In this document: positions 1 through 7,895 of the stretch, piece after piece | How the letters are laid out: each line of letters begins with the position of its first letter | Position numbering within the stretch: the stretch's first letter is position 1 | Source: UBA4466 sp963925035 | Lineage (GTDB): Bacteria > Bacteroidota > Bacteroidia > Flavobacteriales_D > Crocinitomicaceae | NCBI GenBank assembly: GCA_963925035.1 | Contig: CAWUSK010000052.1 | Span: 1-24,855 of the forward strand | Reading direction: 5' to 3' | DNA length: 24,855 nucleotides | Translations under genes and position numbers: made by a program | The notes under the pieces: generated by a model | What the model was told of the DNA's origin: nothing | Database searches by the model: none | Seen by the model: the letters and a program-made list of their open reading frames with translations, nothing else

Positions 1-1002
1 CCAACTATAAGAAGCAGAAAGACCTGTACATGCTGGACCGCTATCATCAACTCCGCCCACACACGTAAGTGTAGAACAATTTGTACCGCTGAATACAGAC
101 ATTTTACTATCCCAAGCGGTTCCGCATAATGATGCTGTCATAACTTGCCCATTACCAGCCACTACATACCATACCCCCGGCATTGTTTGATTTGTACCGC
201 AAGTACCATTCTCACCTGTTCCAGAGTTAGTTGCATTTATAGTTGTTCCGCTTAGAGTAGCACCACACGTTATAGCCGTAGCGGAACATACAAGATCATT
301 TGCTGGAGCGGCAGGTGGTGCACAACTTGTCCCAATACCAATCTGAGCGCTTCCAGATGCTCCACTCGCTAGAGTTCCTGTTCCAATAGAAGATCCACCT
401 AAAGTGAATGTATAGTTAGCACCATTCCAGCCATCTCCATATGAATCAATCATATTAAAGGTATAGCAACCAGTCGGTAAACATAGGTTTTGATTGTATG
501 GCGCACCACCACTTGCAACGGTAGTTCCAGATGGATTAACAAGCGTCCAAGAGACCTCTCCGGCCCAGGAGCCTGCTGTTATATTTAAGTTTACATTATT
601 GCTAGCGCAAGGAGGTGGTGCAGCAGCGCAATTTGCGACACCTGTACTCCCCCCAGTTGTTGGAGTTCCATTAGCTACACCAACTAAAGCAATAACCTGA
701 ACACCAGTATTATTCACCACACGAATACGCCTCTCACTTGCCCAAGAACCTGCAATTGTAGTGTAAACGCGAATAGTCTGGCCTGCAGAAGCTGTAAAAT
801 TGAAGTTTGCAGGACCAAAACCTGCACCTAAGGTAATATCGGTTAACACGACCGTTCCATTAACTGAAACAGAAACTGCTCCCCCATTCCAGCCGTCACC
901 ATAAGTATCGGTTAGTGCAATCGTATGGGTGCATTGTGCTAGTACATTTTCAACCATAAAAAGTTGAACAAGCATCACCAGTAATATATATATCTTTTTC
1001 AT
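1..1002 (-). CDS. Secreted protein with DxYGDGWNG motifs, 3' end outside window
   Basis: The reading frame stays open for 334 codons from the ATG at 1002 to the left edge, so the C-terminus is missing. The N-terminus is a clear signal peptide (MKKIYILLVMLVQLF, then VLA before QC). The mature part contains DTYGDGWNGG near residue 33 and DSYGDGWNGA near residue 190, each opening a beta-rich module with cysteines, and later a ND-x-VCSATAIT-type module. Proteins of this style are common among secreted Bacteroidota surface proteins, often exported by the type IX system; the sorting domain would lie in the missing C-terminus, so export route is inferred. No enzymatic motif is seen. Function unknown. 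Confidence 0.85.
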   Translation of the reverse strand, partial: MKKIYILLVMLVQLFMVENVLAQCTHTIALTDTYGDGWNGGAVSVSVNGTVVLTDITLGAGFGPANFNFTASAGQTIRVYTTIAGSWASERRIRVVNNTGVQVIALVGVANGTPTTGGSTGVANCAAAPPPCASNNVNLNITAGSWAGEVSWTLVNPSGTTVASGGAPYNQNLCLPTGCYTFNMIDSYGDGWNGANYTFTLGGSSIGTGTLASGASGSAQIGIGTSCAPPAAPANDLVCSATAITCGATLSGTTINATNSGTGENGTCGTNQTMPGVWYVVAGNGQVMTASLCGTAWDSKMSVFSGTNCSTLTCVGGVDDSGPACTGLSASYSW

Positions 1003-1023
1003 AATTTCTAGTATTAAAATTCC

Positions 1024-1539
1024 TTACTTCGTCAACATTCCGTTGATCGACACATTTAAAAAATCGATGGCGTAAAGCAATTCTTGCTTTTCAATGTTGG
1101 GTCCGCACACGAAGGATTCGTTACCCAGCATAAATTCCAACAAACGAATATTCGGACAAACCTGCGCTGACTTAGCACTTAAGCTGCTTTGAAGGTTTTC
1201 ACTGAACCATTGCATGTTAGAGGCATCCGCCAACTGGTTTTGTACCTGATTTAGAAGTAAATTGATTTTAATTACCAATTCTTTCAATTCAGGATTTTGT
1301 GCCGATTGATCAGCTGTTAGCGCTGTGGAAGCACTTTTGGCTGAAGAAGTGGTCGCTGCCGCACTGCTACTTTGAGTTGGGCGAACATTTGTTTCCTGTG
1401 CATTGACTGTGCCAGTGTATGAAGTAAAAAATAACATTAGGAATGCGACCCTTCCAAAACTACTTGCGTTTAAAGAAACAGTTCGGAGTGTTTTGAGGGC
1501 AGAAGACCCCAAAAGTGAGTAAAAAATTTTCATAATCAT
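1024..1539 (-). CDS. Small secreted protein of unknown function
   Basis: A 171-residue ORF with an unusually long N-region, then a hydrophobic stretch (about residues 31-42) and a plausible signal-peptidase site TVNA before QE near residue 48. The mature part begins with a Ser/Ala/Thr-rich linker (about residues 52-80) and ends in a helical region with two cysteines. Two ATG codons (1539 and 1533) are possible starts and the sequence does not decide. Its stop lies 22 bases upstream of the start of the DxYGDGWNG protein on the same strand, so the two may be co-transcribed. No family recognised; it could be a periplasmic or surface accessory of its neighbour. Confidence 0.6.
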   Translation of the reverse strand: MIMKIFYSLLGSSALKTLRTVSLNASSFGRVAFLMLFFTSYTGTVNAQETNVRPTQSSSAAATTSSAKSASTALTADQSAQNPELKELVIKINLLLNQVQNQLADASNMQWFSENLQSSLSAKSAQVCPNIRLLEFMLGNESFVCGPNIEKQELLYAIDFLNVSINGMLTK

Positions 1540-2040
1540 TTTGTTTTAAATAATAATCTACGTGGTCTAAACGTATTTGTAATATGATGACTATTGCCAT
1601 TAACTGTGCCAAAGCCTAATGCTAGCTAGGAGTGAATAAATATTCATCGACAATGGTCTTTTGTTTAATTCCGTACTTTTTAATTATCCCAATTTGGGCT
1701 TTCATTTCTCTTTTTGGGATAGGAATTTACATTCCGAGTTATTCTAGCTAATGATAGTTTCATCTCAATAATAGCTGAACCATTTAGCAATCTTGAATCC
1801 TATGGGGAAGGAATTCTTCAATGAGCATGTATCAAAATAGATTTGTACTGAAAATTCTGTTAACTCAATATATTTCTCAGTTTTCTGAATTGATCGTAAA
1901 ATTGAAAAATGTAAGAATGCAATGCTGAACTTACGCCAAAAGACTGTGATTGTTGCGTTTATTGCACTTATGGGACACATAAATGTCCTTCAATACAAGG
2001 TGAATAAAATTATAAAGTTGGAATTAGTCGCAACTAAACC
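1540..2040. other. Stretch with no recognisable gene
   Basis: About 500 bases of AT-rich sequence with only short ORFs. The longest (1765-1980, minus, 71 codons) has no recognisable motif and an aromatic-rich composition typical of chance ORFs. A 27-codon ORF at 1622-1705 (minus) is also unrecognised. Because a clear pseudogene follows directly, this stretch is probably decayed DNA. Confidence 0.5.
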
Positions 2041-2322
2041 CTAAACATCACTCTCCACAAAATACATATCTATTTCCCCTTTTTTCTTCGCCATGACTTT
2101 TCTGCGGTATTTAAATTGGAAAACATTTTTAACCAGTTCATAGGTGTCGGCCGAAATATTGAATTTCCCAACTTCTGAACTTTGCTCCATTCTATCAGCG
2201 GTGTTGCCAGCATCTCCCTTAAGGCGCTATATTAATTGTACATTTTGAGCAGCAACCAATTCGGAGCAAAGTAGCAAAACCAATAAAAGGGTCTTTCTTA
2301 GTAAGATAGGTCTTTTTAGCGT
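2041..2322 (-). pseudogene. Collapsed class III adenylate/guanylate cyclase (signal peptide joined to C-terminal end)
   Basis: Reading minus from 2226 to the TAG at 2041 gives RLKGDAGNTADRMEQ, then FNISADTYELVK and KYRRKVMAKKKGEIDMYFV. This is the C-terminal end of a class III cyclase catalytic domain (family pattern GDxVNTAxRME...NIS...TYEL...KGKGEIDMYFV). In the same frame upstream, 2230-2322, lies an intact-looking signal peptide (KRPILLRKTLLLVLLLCSELVAAQ). A TAG at 2227-2229 separates the halves and ACG stands where a start ATG would be expected (2320-2322). Everything between the signal peptide and the last 60 residues is missing. The simplest reading is one in-frame internal deletion followed by stop and start-codon decay. 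The original would have been an exported or membrane cyclase, perhaps with TPRs. Confidence 0.75.
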
Positions 2323-2378
2323 TGATTTAAGATATTGAATAAAGGTAAAACCGTTTACGAAAAGTTGGATTAAATATG

Positions 2379-2404
2379 TCAAAACCGCCCAAAGGGCTTT
2401 TTCA
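2379..2404 (-). terminator. Intrinsic terminator after tyrS
   Basis: On the minus strand AAAAAGCCC, loop TTT, then GGGC and GGTTTT form a short GC hairpin with flanking A and T runs, about 55 bases downstream of the tyrS stop. The two CC/GG bases form a bulge in the longer stem. It could work in either direction, but only tyrS reads into it. Confidence 0.55.
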
Positions 2405-2457
2405 CCGCTAAAGGCAGAAGCAAAGCTAATTTTCCATTGCTAATTATCATTTAAATC

Positions 2458-3738
2458 CTACTCCACAATCAATATATAATTGTTCTTCTTCCCTTTTCCT
2501 AAAAGCACGTATTTGTTATTGATCAACGAATCGTTATTCAAAACAAAATTCTCTCCTACTTTTTCCTTATTGACAGAAATAGCGTTTCCTTTTAATTCTC
2601 TTCGCGCTTCTCCATTTGAAGCAAGGAAGCCCGTTTTAGCAGACAATGCATCAATAATCCCCAATCCTGCTTCGTAATCGCCACGTGAAATTGTTGCTTG
2701 AGGAACGCCATCAAAAACAGCAAAGAAATCTTTCTCAGAAAGTGATTTTAAATCATCTGCTGTGGATTTTCCAAATAAAATATTAGACGCCGCAATTGCC
2801 ACTTTTAAGGCGTCCTCTCCGTGCACACGAACCGTAATGTCCTCTGCAATTGCTTTTTGAAGAACACGTAGATGTGGCGCTTCGCTGTGCTCCGCAATTA
2901 AGCCTTCGATTTTTTCTTGCGTGAAAAGCGTAAATATTTTAATGTAATTTTCTGAATCGGCATCAGTTGCGTTCATCCAATATTGGTAAAACTCGTAAGG
3001 AGAAGTTTTTTCTGGATCTAACCAAACACTTCCTCCAGCTGTTTTTCCAAACTTAGTTCCATCTGCTTTCTTAATCAATGGTGTTGTAACGGCATAGGCT
3101 TCATCTCCACCTTTTCGGCGAATTAATTCTGTTCCAGTTACGATGTTTCCCCATTGGTCTGAACCACCCAATTGAACGATGCAATTTTTGTGCTTGTTTA
3201 AGTAGTAGAAATCGTATCCTTGAACCAATTGGTAGGAGAATTCGGTAAACGATAATCCAGATTCTAACCTTGATTTCACCGAGTCTTTGGACATCATGTA
3301 ATTTACTGTAATGTGTTTTCCTGTATCGCGAATAAAGTCTAAGAAATTCATGTTTTTAAACCAATCGTAATTGTTCACCATTTCCGCTGAATTTTCACCA
3401 CAGTTAAAATCTAAAAACTTCTCTAATTGCTTTTGAACAGACGCAACATTGTGATTTAGTGCTTGTGCATCTAAAAGATTTCTTTCTTGAGATTTCCCTG
3501 AAGGATCTCCAACCATTCCTGTTGCTCCGCCAACTAGCGCATACGGTTTGTGTCCCGAACGTTGAAAATGAACCAAAGTCATAATTTGAACTAGATGTCC
3601 AATATGCAATGAATCGGCTGTTGGATCAAATCCAATATAGCCAGCACTTACTTTTTTCATCAATGCTTCCTCTGTTCCTGGCATGATATCGTGTATCATC
3701 CCTCGCCATGTCATCTCTTCAATAAAATTCTTTACCAC
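2458..3738 (-). CDS. tyrS: Tyrosyl-tRNA synthetase
   Basis: A 426-residue class I aminoacyl-tRNA synthetase charging tRNA-Tyr in the cytoplasm. The HIGH motif is at residues 45-48 within DSLHIGHLVQ. The tyrosine-binding region includes GGSDQWGN (191-198), and the KMSKS-equivalent loop is KFGKT (229-233), the form seen in TyrS. A C-terminal S4-like RNA-binding domain covers about 350-415 (GNAISVNKEKVGE). Length matches bacterial TyrS (about 420-430). The only start in frame is GTG at 3738, since a stop lies two codons upstream, and the N-terminus then reads MVKNFIEEMTWRGMIHDIMP, as expected. It is transcribed alone and followed by a terminator-like hairpin. Confidence 0.97.
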   Translation of the reverse strand: MVKNFIEEMTWRGMIHDIMPGTEEALMKKVSAGYIGFDPTADSLHIGHLVQIMTLVHFQRSGHKPYALVGGATGMVGDPSGKSQERNLLDAQALNHNVASVQKQLEKFLDFNCGENSAEMVNNYDWFKNMNFLDFIRDTGKHITVNYMMSKDSVKSRLESGLSFTEFSYQLVQGYDFYYLNKHKNCIVQLGGSDQWGNIVTGTELIRRKGGDEAYAVTTPLIKKADGTKFGKTAGGSVWLDPEKTSPYEFYQYWMNATDADSENYIKIFTLFTQEKIEGLIAEHSEAPHLRVLQKAIAEDITVRVHGEDALKVAIAASNILFGKSTADDLKSLSEKDFFAVFDGVPQATISRGDYEAGLGIIDALSAKTGFLASNGEARRELKGNAISVNKEKVGENFVLNNDSLINNKYVLLGKGKKNNYILIVE

Positions 3739-3768
3739 TATTCACTTATTTGGAGGCAAGACAGTTAG

Positions 3769-3819
3769 AGACAAGAGTCAGAACTATTCTTGACTCCTAG
3801 CTCCATTTTCTCCTTGTCT
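3769..3819. repeat. Nested inverted repeat in the tyrS-gldA gap
   Basis: AGACAAG (3769-3775) pairs with CTTGTCT (3813-3819), and inside it GAGTCA pairs with TGACTC. The whole 79-base gap between gldA and tyrS is occupied by this structure, which overlaps the gldA stop codon. There is no T-run, so it is a poor terminator. It resembles palindromic intergenic repeats scattered in Bacteroidota genomes, which I cannot confirm from one copy. Confidence 0.4.
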
Positions 3820-4717
3820 ATTTTGTTAATTGTTTAAATACTTCTTCTAATGTTTTCTCGTCTTTTCTCAATGTCAACGTTAATACATTGTTTTGATTAG
3901 CGAATTGTGCAATTGTTTTTCTTAAGTCAATGTCCTCTTTCGATTCCAATAACCATCCTTCAGCCACTTTCTCTACTTTGCTTACACCTGCAATTTTGTT
4001 CAATTGATTTTTCGTTACAGCACTATCAAATTCAACATAAACTGTTTGAACGGTAGCATTGTGTTGCAAGTTTCCTGCTTTATCATCTGCGACAATTTCT
4101 CCTCGTTTGATAATTACAATTCTATCACATATCGCTTCTACTTCTTGCATAATGTGCGTCGAAAGCATAACCGTCTTTTCCTTTCCAATTGAACGTATCA
4201 ATTCACGAATTTCAACCAATTGATTTGGATCCAAACCAGATGTAGGCTCATCCAAAATCAATACTTTTGGGTCATGAATAATAGCTTGTGCTAAACCAAC
4301 ACGCTGACGATATCCTTTCGATAAAGCTCCGATTTTTTTGTTTTGTTCAACGTCCAGTCCAACTTTCTTAATCATGTCAGAAACGCGGTCCTTTACATCC
4401 GAAACTTTGTAAATATTCGCTACAAAAGCTAAATACTCTTTCACATACATGTCCAAGTACAATGGATTGTTCTCAGGTAAATATCCAATCAACTGTCGCG
4501 TATCAAGCGAATCGACTGAGACGGGCATACCACAAACTTTTACATCTCCAGCCGAAGCGGAAATGTATCCAGTAATCACTTTCATGGTGGTCGATTTCCC
4601 TGCACCGTTTGGACCTAAGAAACCAACGATTTCTCCATCTTTTACATTAAAAGAAATATCCTTTACTGCAGCTTGATCTCCGTAATATTTGAAAAGATTT
4701 TTCACCTCTATCGACAT
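3818..4717 (-). CDS. gldA: GldA-type ABC transporter ATP-binding protein
   Basis: A 299-residue cytoplasmic ATPase subunit of an ABC exporter. Walker A is GPNGAGKST (35-43), the signature LSKGYRQR (132-139), Walker B VLILDEPTSGLDP (152-164) and the switch histidine STH (188). The Q-loop region reads GYLPENNPLY, the form typical of GldA. The 80-residue C-terminal extension ending in TLEEVFKQLTK also fits. In Flavobacterium, GldA works with GldF and GldG in gliding motility; no gldF/gldG is present here, so the role in motility is inferred from similarity, and a generic Nod/Nat-type exporter ATPase is the alternative. Start ATG at 4717 gives the canonical MSIEVKNL. Confidence 0.85.
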   Translation of the reverse strand: MSIEVKNLFKYYGDQAAVKDISFNVKDGEIVGFLGPNGAGKSTTMKVITGYISASAGDVKVCGMPVSVDSLDTRQLIGYLPENNPLYLDMYVKEYLAFVANIYKVSDVKDRVSDMIKKVGLDVEQNKKIGALSKGYRQRVGLAQAIIHDPKVLILDEPTSGLDPNQLVEIRELIRSIGKEKTVMLSTHIMQEVEAICDRIVIIKRGEIVADDKAGNLQHNATVQTVYVEFDSAVTKNQLNKIAGVSKVEKVAEGWLLESKEDIDLRKTIAQFANQNNVLTLTLRKDEKTLEEVFKQLTK

Positions 4718-4861
4718 GCGCTTTATTTTGAATCACGAATTTAAGAAGAAAATACGCAATTCATCATGGAAGACGCTATTTTTAGCAAATTTTAAACAGG
4801 TCAATACAGGAATTAGAACCAACTTTTTCATTTTTAATTCCGAATGCCCAACATCCGACGA

Positions 4862-4869
4862 GAACTTTG
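4862..4869 (+). promoter_or_regulatory. Probable -7 element for the rsgA operon
   Basis: GAACTTTG matches the Bacteroidota TAnnTTTG element at 7 of 8 positions and lies 13 bases before the RsgA ATG at 4883, leaving an almost leaderless transcript. No clear TTG element is seen 17-23 bases upstream, so confidence is limited. Confidence 0.35.
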
Positions 4870-4882
4870 TATTTTTACAGCG

Positions 4883-5833
4883 ATGAGAGTAAAAGGTAAT
4901 GTGTTAAAATCTACCGGAACATGGTACGATGTTGAATTGGAAGATGCAACAATGGTTAAGTGCCGTATTCGTGGAAAATTGCGTTTGGAAGGACTAACTA
5001 CAACCAATCCAATTACCGTTGGTGACCTTGTTTACTTGAACGATACCATTGATGAAGAAGGAAATCGATTGATTGAAGATTTTGAAAAAAGACGCAATTA
5101 CATCGTTCGTAAATCGACTAATCTGAGTAAAAAGCAACAAATTCTAGCTGCTAACATTGATCGCGCTTATTTGATTGTTACCATTCATTCACCTTTAACC
5201 CACATTGCCTTTATAGATCGTTTTTTGGTTTCTGCAGAGTCTTTTCGAATTCCAACTACGCTATTATTTAATAAGATTGACACCTACTCGGAAGATGATT
5301 TGGAATATGTAGATGCACTGCTTGACATGTACTCTCGCATCGGTTATCCAGGATATAAAATTACCGCAACGAATAAAGACGATGTAGCGTTTTTACGCAA
5401 CGAAATAGACGGAAACCAAGTAATGATTTCCGGACACAGTGGTGTTGGAAAAAGTACATTGGTGAATTCACTAGATTCAAATTTGGATTTAAGAACTGGT
5501 GCGATTTCTGATGCTCACAAACAAGGAAAACACACAACTACATTCGCCGAAATGCACAAGCTTGCTTCGGGTGGATATATTATTGACACTCCAGGTATTC
5601 GAGCATTTGGAATTGTAGATTTAGATAAAACGGTATTATCTCACTATTTCCCTGAAATGCGCGCTTTGATGTCCGAATGTAAATTCAACAACTGTCAGCA
5701 TATTAATGAACCAAAATGTGCTATTAAAGAAGCTTTAGAAAGTGGAGTGATTGATGAAAGTCGTTACAATACTTACATTCAATTAATGACGGAGGATGAA
5801 AACGACATTCATCGAAAAAATGATTTTGCATGA
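4883..5833 (+). CDS. rsgA: Ribosome small subunit-dependent GTPase A
   Basis: A 316-residue circularly permuted GTPase that checks late 30S subunit maturation. After an N-terminal OB-fold (about 1-75) come the permuted GTPase motifs: NKID (130-133), GHSGVGKST (184-192) and DTPG (235-238). The C-terminal zinc-binding site is C266, C271, H273 and C279. The longer ORF starts at 4844, but the ATG at 4883 is preferred because RsgA proteins begin with MxGxVxKSTG-like sequence and because the likely -7 promoter element overlaps the extra N-terminal codons. The stop overlaps the next start by four bases (ATGA), so it heads an operon with dtd and a MazG-like gene. Confidence 0.95.
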   Translation: MRVKGNVLKSTGTWYDVELEDATMVKCRIRGKLRLEGLTTTNPITVGDLVYLNDTIDEEGNRLIEDFEKRRNYIVRKSTNLSKKQQILAANIDRAYLIVTIHSPLTHIAFIDRFLVSAESFRIPTTLLFNKIDTYSEDDLEYVDALLDMYSRIGYPGYKITATNKDDVAFLRNEIDGNQVMISGHSGVGKSTLVNSLDSNLDLRTGAISDAHKQGKHTTTFAEMHKLASGGYIIDTPGIRAFGIVDLDKTVLSHYFPEMRALMSECKFNNCQHINEPKCAIKEALESGVIDESRYNTYIQLMTEDENDIHRKNDFA

Positions 5834-6282
5834 GAATTCTCGTGCAACGAACAACTGAAGCTTCTGTTATTATTAAAGCGGAAATTCACGGTGAAATCAA
5901 TCGTGGAATGGTTGTATTGTTGGGAATTGAAACTGAAGACACAAAAGAAGATGCAGATTGGTTGATTCAAAAAATTTGTGGTTTGCGCATTTTCTCTGAT
6001 GATGAAGGAAAAATGAACTTGTCTTCTCAAGACATCAATGGAGCGTTTTTAGTTATTAGTCAATTTACTTTGCATGCTTCAACAAAAAAAGGAAACAGAC
6101 CTAGTTACATTAAAGCTGCGCGACATGAAACGGCAGTTCCATTGTACGACTATTTTATAGAGGAATTGATGCTTCGATCTCAGGCAAAAGTAGCAACAGG
6201 CGTTTTTGGAGCGGACATGAAAGTTACGCTAGTCAACGACGGACCTGTGACCATTTGGATAGATTCAAAAAATAGAGAATAA
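5830..6282 (+). CDS. dtd: D-aminoacyl-tRNA deacylase
   Basis: A 150-residue enzyme that hydrolyses D-aminoacyl (for example D-Tyr) from tRNA, protecting translation. The two signature motifs are present: SQFTL (77-81) and the Gly-cisPro motif NDGPVT (136-141), with length exactly typical. The N-terminus MRILVQRTTEASV is canonical. The ATG overlaps the rsgA stop (ATGA), and its own TAA shares one base with the next ATG, which points to translational coupling through the operon. Confidence 0.96.
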   Translation: MRILVQRTTEASVIIKAEIHGEINRGMVVLLGIETEDTKEDADWLIQKICGLRIFSDDEGKMNLSSQDINGAFLVISQFTLHASTKKGNRPSYIKAARHETAVPLYDYFIEELMLRSQAKVATGVFGADMKVTLVNDGPVTIWIDSKNRE

Positions 6283-6608
6283 TGGATATTAAATCACTGC
6301 AACAAACTGTTGACGACTGGATCAATGAACACGGAGTGCGTTATTTCGACGAAATGACGAATACTGCAATGTTGATGGAAGAAGTTGGAGAAGTTGCTCG
6401 AATTATGGCACGTCGATATGGCGAACAAAGCGAAAAAGAGAGCGATAAAAACAAAGATTTAGGCGATGAGTTGGCAGATGTTTTGTTTGTTTTGGTGTGC
6501 TTAGCCAATCAAACTGGAATCGATTTAGAAGAAGCCATTCGCAAAAACTTTGAAAAGAAAACCATTCGAGATAATGAGCGCCATAAGAACAATGAAAAGT
6601 TGGGATGA
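6282..6608 (+). CDS. MazG-family nucleotide pyrophosphohydrolase
   Basis: A 108-residue all-alpha NTP pyrophosphohydrolase of the MazG-like type, hydrolysing (d)NTPs to NMP and pyrophosphate with Mg2+. The metal-binding helix reads EEVGE (33-37) and the second helix DELADVLF supplies E63 and D66. A single MazG domain is present, so it is the short form rather than the duplicated E. coli MazG. It overlaps dtd by one base (TAATG). Substrate is unknown; house-cleaning of damaged nucleotides is the usual idea for the family. Confidence 0.88.
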   Translation: MDIKSLQQTVDDWINEHGVRYFDEMTNTAMLMEEVGEVARIMARRYGEQSEKESDKNKDLGDELADVLFVLVCLANQTGIDLEEAIRKNFEKKTIRDNERHKNNEKLG

Positions 6609-6670
6609 TAATTTCGGTGTATTAATACCAAAAAGGTGACAAAATCTTTTTAATAGTATCTCCAAAACCA

Positions 6671-7039
6671 ATTCTCATAAAACAAGTCATCGCATTTTTT
6701 CTCATACTCTTTTATAGTAACATTTCATTTTCTCAACTTCAGAAGGTATTCGATCCGCAAGAAGCGAAGGAATTTGTTAATTGTTCGCAAATAGGGAACA
6801 TCATTAAATTGCCAGAGCCAGAATATCTTTTAGAACTAAAAGATTCAACAATATTAAAGGACAAAGCTTTTCTGAAGGAACATCCGAGGGATAAAAAGGA
6901 AGTTTTTGAGGATAAATCGCTCTTCAAGAAAACGAGTATGCCCTTACAACACAAGCCGTACAATTATTACACGGCAATTTTGCGTACGTATTTCCCAAAA
7001 GAATACAATCGCATAGAACCTAAATCCTTTGGATTATAG
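6671..7039 (+). CDS. Short secreted hypothetical protein with no standard start codon
   Basis: The frame is open from 6626 to the stop at 7039 and reads like a real exported protein. ILIKQVIAFFLILFYSNISFSQ forms a signal peptide, followed by FDPQEAKEFV and a lysine/glutamate-rich region ending in IEPKSFGL. No ATG, GTG or TTG occurs in frame before the TTG at 6809, which would remove the signal peptide. Initiation at ATT 6671, or an ATG decayed to ATT there, fits best; the start given is therefore provisional. No family recognised. It follows the MazG-like gene by 60 bases and its stop overlaps the convergent Nudix gene by six bases. It may be a pseudogene by start loss. Confidence 0.45.
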   Translation: MLIKQVIAFFLILFYSNISFSQLQKVFDPQEAKEFVNCSQIGNIIKLPEPEYLLELKDSTILKDKAFLKEHPRDKKEVFEDKSLFKKTSMPLQHKPYNYYTAILRTYFPKEYNRIEPKSFGL

Positions 7040-7465
7040 TTTACTGAGTTTTTGCGCTACGATTTTATCAATTGGAAAAGTAACTGTTTCTGAAGTTAGT
7101 TCACTTAAGTCAACCCAGCGAAATTTCTCACCTTCTTCAGAATTTGGAATCGCGTGATTTGTAGCTTTAATAGCTTTAATATCAATTTGATTTACGAAAT
7201 AGTAAAAGCTAAACAATTGATCATTTTTTTTGAATGCGGAGAGTTGACCGAAATCGTTTACGTAAAACAACTCACCGATTTCAGCAGTCAATCCTAACTC
7301 TTCTTGTAATTCACGTTGCAGGCATTCTTTGGTTCCTTCACCCCATTCCAATCCACCTCCTGGAAATTTGGTGAATGCATTTCCATGACGCAATTCATCG
7401 GACAACAGGACTTGATTAACATCGTTGATAATAATCCCATAAACGCGAATGTTAGTCGTGTTCAT
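7034..7465 (-). CDS. Nudix hydrolase
   Basis: A 143-residue Nudix protein hydrolysing a nucleoside diphosphate linked to another moiety. The complete Nudix box GX5EX7REUXEEXGU lies at residues 37-59 (G37, E43, R51-E52, E55-E56, G58), with the metal-binding glutamates intact. The preceding FPGGG and following VNDFGQL segments are usual. Substrate is not predictable from this sequence. The ATG shares one base with the stop of the upstream pyrophosphohydrolase (TAATG), so the two form an operon. Confidence 0.92.
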   Translation of the reverse strand: MNTTNIRVYGIIINDVNQVLLSDELRHGNAFTKFPGGGLEWGEGTKECLQRELQEELGLTAEIGELFYVNDFGQLSAFKKNDQLFSFYYFVNQIDIKAIKATNHAIPNSEEGEKFRWVDLSELTSETVTFPIDKIVAQKLSKL

Positions 7466-7863
7466 TAAGCGTTTAAAATATCCTTGATATTCGGCTTGAA
7501 GTACAAGTCAGATTTCATCACTTTACCATCCTCACGGTAAATTGGTTTTCCATCTGCATCCAATTTGCTCATGTTAGAACGTTGAATTTCTTGAAATACT
7601 TCAGCAATTTTGTGTTGCATCCCATGTTTCAATATCGTTCCGCACAAAATATACAACATATCACCAAGTGCATCTGCAACTTCGACTAAGTCTCCATTTT
7701 CTGCAGCTTCCAAATACTCTTCGTTTTCTTCTTGCATCAAACGGTGACGCAATTTGATATCGTTGTCAGATAAATCTACTGTTGGTGTATCGTTATTTGC
7801 AATGCCAAAAGCGTTGTGAAAAGTCTCAACTGCCTGAATCGTTTCTTTTAATGTCATGATCAA
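7465..7863 (-). CDS. All-alpha NTP pyrophosphohydrolase (phosphoribosyl-ATP pyrophosphohydrolase-like)
   Basis: A 132-residue protein of the MazG/HisE superfamily. The metal-binding helix EENEE (45-49) and the EVADALGD helix (E61, D64, D68) give the family pattern, and the C-terminal DGKPIYREDGKVMK hairpin is typical of PRA-PH-like phage and bacterial pyrophosphohydrolases. It is not HisE itself in context, since no his genes are present. Start could be the ATG at 7863 or two codons later (MTLKET). Translationally coupled to the Nudix gene; the pair probably cleans nucleotide pools. Confidence 0.85.
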   Translation of the reverse strand: MIMTLKETIQAVETFHNAFGIANNDTPTVDLSDNDIKLRHRLMQEENEEYLEAAENGDLVEVADALGDMLYILCGTILKHGMQHKIAEVFQEIQRSNMSKLDADGKPIYREDGKVMKSDLYFKPNIKDILNA

Positions 7864-7895
7864 TTTGATTTGTCTACAAATGTAAACAATCGCAT

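Noticed and set aside
1622..1705. 27-codon minus-strand ORF (MKAQIGIIKKYGI...)
   Set aside because: Protein-like but very short and unrecognised; could be a scrap of an older gene, but the evidence is not enough to call it.
1765..1980. 71-codon minus-strand ORF
   Set aside because: No signal peptide, motif or neighbour support; composition is that of AT-rich chance ORFs inside decayed DNA.
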